A model generated the notes under the pieces. That model searched no databases and was not told the origin of the DNA. It worked only from the letters and a program-made list of their open reading frames with translations. The position numbers were made by a program, and so were the translations under genes. A stretch of DNA of 7,498 bases, from assembly GCA_029259935.1 (NCBI GenBank), contig JAJDEH010000092.1, positions 1 through 7,498 on the forward strand, written 5' to 3'. This document shows positions 5,772-7,498 of this stretch, piece by piece (position 1 is the stretch's first letter; each line of letters starts with the position of its first letter). Source of the stretch: Planctomycetota bacterium. GTDB taxonomy: Bacteria; Planctomycetota; Planctomycetia; Pirellulales; Pirellulaceae.

Positions 5772-7498
5772 TCAGCGCATCTTCAAATGTCGTCGCTGGT
5801 CCGCCGCATGGCGGCGCAGTTGCTTGTCGATGATGTGTGACTGATCGGCGACCACCGCGTTTGGTTGCGTGTCATATTCGATCCGTGAATTGTCGTCGGT
5901 ATTGATGATCGCTCCCGCCGAAAATGCCCTGACGCCTTCGTCGGCGGCGACCATTGCTTGCATGAACTGCGAGGGGGAGTGCAAACCGATTCGTGACAAT
6001 AGTGGCCCCAATTCCGGATCGGAAAATTTCCCCTGCATTCGTTCCAAGTCAATCCGCAACTCGCTGGAGGATCCGATGAACAGCAACGCACCCTGGGACC
6101 GCCAGATTGAAGGATGAGCCCAGACGTCGGCCCAGGTGGCGGCGAGACGCCGAATATTTTCGCTTGGCATGTTAAAGGTCTGTACCCACACACAGGCAAC
6201 TCCGCCTGGCGCGAGTTGCTTTCGCATCGCAAGAAAGCCCTCCCGCGTAAAGAGGGCGGACGCACCGATGACCCACACATTCGACGGTTGCGACACGATC
6301 ATGTCGTAACGTTGGTCGGTGTAGCGCAGGTGCAATCGTCCGTCGCCAATCATCACGTTCGCGCGAGAATCTCGCGGTGCGTTGTTGGTGTACTCGCCGA
6401 AGTAGTCCGTGGCCGCCTCGACCACGCCGGGCGAAATCTCAAGCACGTCAATCGAGCGGATGTTTGCATGAGCGGCCAAGCTGCCCAGCGTGCTGCCGCT
6501 GCCAAGGCCGATGAGTAGTGCGTCCTTGGCGTCGGGATGCAACATTGCCGGCAGATGGCCGAGCCAATTCTGATTGGAATGAAAACTGGTTGCATCCAGT
6601 TTGCCGTTGATCACCAGATCGCGCCGTCCGTCGGCACGATCCACGACGGTCACCACATCCGCTTCGGTCTCCTTATAGAACACGATTTCCTGTTGCATGC
6701 GTTCACGAATGCCATCGGCCGTGCCCGTTTGTTGAACAAAATGGCGAGCGTTAACATAAGGCCCGCTGGTCAGTACCGACTTGTCCCATCGCGGCAGCAC
6801 CAGGCCCGACACGATCGCGGCGAACAGCAGCGCGGCGGTGAGGCCCAGGCGGCGCGTGGTCCAGCCAGTCGGGCAACGCAGCAAATAGACGGCACCGACG
6901 ATCACATACAGGGCACCCGCCAGCAGGATACTTGCCCGCAAACCGACCATGGGCACCATCACGAAACCGGCCCCGATCGCGCCCAGGATCGTGCCCACCG
7001 CATTCGCGGCGTAAGTGTCGCCCACGCCGCGGCCAGCCTGTTTGAGCCCGCTCGCGGAAAGCCGCGCGTGAATCGGAAACAGCGATCCCATCCCGATAGT
7101 TGGCAACAGGAAGATGAGAAAAGTCCACAAGAACAACTGCCACGGAAGTGCCGCGCCAGCTTCGCTGTTGAATGTCATCGTGACCCAGACCGGCAGCCCG
7201 CCAAGAGGCAGAATCGTCAGCATGCCAGTTAATCCGATCAAACACGTGATCACGCCCAGGCCGACACCACCCCATTTGCGGTCGCCGATCCAACCCAACA
7301 GCAAGCTGCCCAGACTCAATCCAAGGATGAATGCTCCCGCAATCAAGGCAAAGGCGTAGCTTGTCGAGCCGATGGTCATGGACACCACGCGTGTCCAGGT
7401 AATCTGGAAGACCATCGCGGAAAAGCCACACATGAAAAAGCCGCCAAGCAACATGCGTCGGCCGATGCCGATCGAGGCCACGCCGGTGCTGTCGCTGG
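5772..7498 (-). CDS. Fused membrane (MFS-like) / spermidine-synthase-like protein, N-terminus missing
   Basis: The frame stays open to the right edge, so the gene is 5'-partial. A GTG at 7481 is possible but unlikely as the start, since related proteins carry another membrane half in front. Numbering from that GTG (569 residues), about seven hydrophobic segments lie at 10-28, 43-66, 74-100, 112-133, 155-178, 182-201 and 210-229. They include the family-like FQITWTRVVSMTIGSTSYAF (25-44) and the LSLGS turn. A soluble Rossmann methyltransferase-type domain follows: LIGLGSGST (323-331, SAM-type glycine loop), DVLEIS (345-350), IGDGR (378-382), YDMIVSQPS (392-400) and a closing NTDDNSRIEYD (527-537). 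In true spermidine synthases the region of 397-400 carries a catalytic Asp in a DSSDP-type motif; here it is SQPS. Aminopropyl transfer is therefore doubtful. Transported or modified substrate is unknown. It stands 409 bases upstream of hypE. Confidence 0.88.
   Translation of the reverse strand, partial: SDSTGVASIGIGRRMLLGGFFMCGFSAMVFQITWTRVVSMTIGSTSYAFALIAGAFILGLSLGSLLLGWIGDRKWGGVGLGVITCLIGLTGMLTILPLGGLPVWVTMTFNSEAGAALPWQLFLWTFLIFLLPTIGMGSLFPIHARLSASGLKQAGRGVGDTYAANAVGTILGAIGAGFVMVPMVGLRASILLAGALYVIVGAVYLLRCPTGWTTRRLGLTAALLFAAIVSGLVLPRWDKSVLTSGPYVNARHFVQQTGTADGIRERMQQEIVFYKETEADVVTVVDRADGRRDLVINGKLDATSFHSNQNWLGHLPAMLHPDAKDALLIGLGSGSTLGSLAAHANIRSIDVLEISPGVVEAATDYFGEYTNNAPRDSRANVMIGDGRLHLRYTDQRYDMIVSQPSNVWVIGASALFTREGFLAMRKQLAPGGVACVWVQTFNMPSENIRRLAATWADVWAHPSIWRSQGALLFIGSSSELRIDLERMQGKFSDPELGPLLSRIGLHSPSQFMQAMVAADEGVRAFSAGAIINTDDNSRIEYDTQPNAVVADQSHIIDKQLRRHAADQRRHLKMR

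Noticed and set aside
5612..5833. 73-codon plus-strand frame overlapping the end of the fused gene
   Set aside because: It has no ribosome site or family features and runs antisense into a well supported gene.
6751..7431. 226-codon minus-strand frame
   Set aside because: It lies in another frame inside the fused membrane/spermidine-synthase-like gene, which has clear transmembrane segments and motifs.
1..7498. CRISPR array, tRNA, IS terminal repeats, toxin-antitoxin or phage defence genes
   Set aside because: I looked for regular direct repeats, cloverleaf motifs, transposase motifs and small paired ORFs on both strands and found none that could be supported.

Overview
The window looks like a piece of a moderately GC-rich bacterial chromosome, most likely a planctomycete (Pirellulales-like). 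This is inferred from the gene set: a secreted DUF1080 protein, a secreted nucleoside hydrolase, a membrane-anchored SGNH protein and a fused transporter/spermidine-synthase-like protein, combined with loose gene spacing and few strong Shine-Dalgarno sites. No taxonomic marker apart from rnpB is present, so the assignment is tentative.

Layout, left to right. Positions 1-116 (minus strand) carry a densely structured RNA-like segment that resembles the 5' end of a bacterial group II intron; the rest would lie beyond the left edge. Next is an exported inosine/uridine-type nucleoside hydrolase (191-1246, minus; TTG start with a strong Shine-Dalgarno). A 280-base intergenic region holds weak candidate promoters for the hydrolase and for the divergent RNA gene rnpB. 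rnpB (1527-1960, plus) encodes a complete A-type RNase P RNA whose two ends pair as P1. Downstream on the plus strand is an SGNH-hydrolase-like protein with one N-terminal membrane anchor (2115-3386). It converges, with a 17-base gap, on a secreted DUF1080/3-keto-disaccharide-hydrolase-type protein (3404-4162, minus), which has a near-consensus sigma70 promoter of its own. Further right, also on the minus strand, are hypE (4292-5362, NiFe-hydrogenase cyanide-ligand synthesis), a 409-base gap with a G-quadruplex-capable C/G-run tract, and the C-terminal part of a polytopic membrane protein fused to a spermidine-synthase-like domain (5772 to the right edge).

The genes do not form an obvious pathway. 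The nucleoside hydrolase and DUF1080 protein fit extracellular or periplasmic scavenging of nucleosides and glycosides. hypE is a maturation gene without its usual hyp or hydrogenase partners in view. rnpB is housekeeping. I found no CRISPR array, tRNA, insertion sequence with terminal repeats, or clear defence system. The least ordinary signals are the putative group II intron edge, the G-run tract upstream of hypE, and the changed catalytic motif in the spermidine-synthase-like domain.
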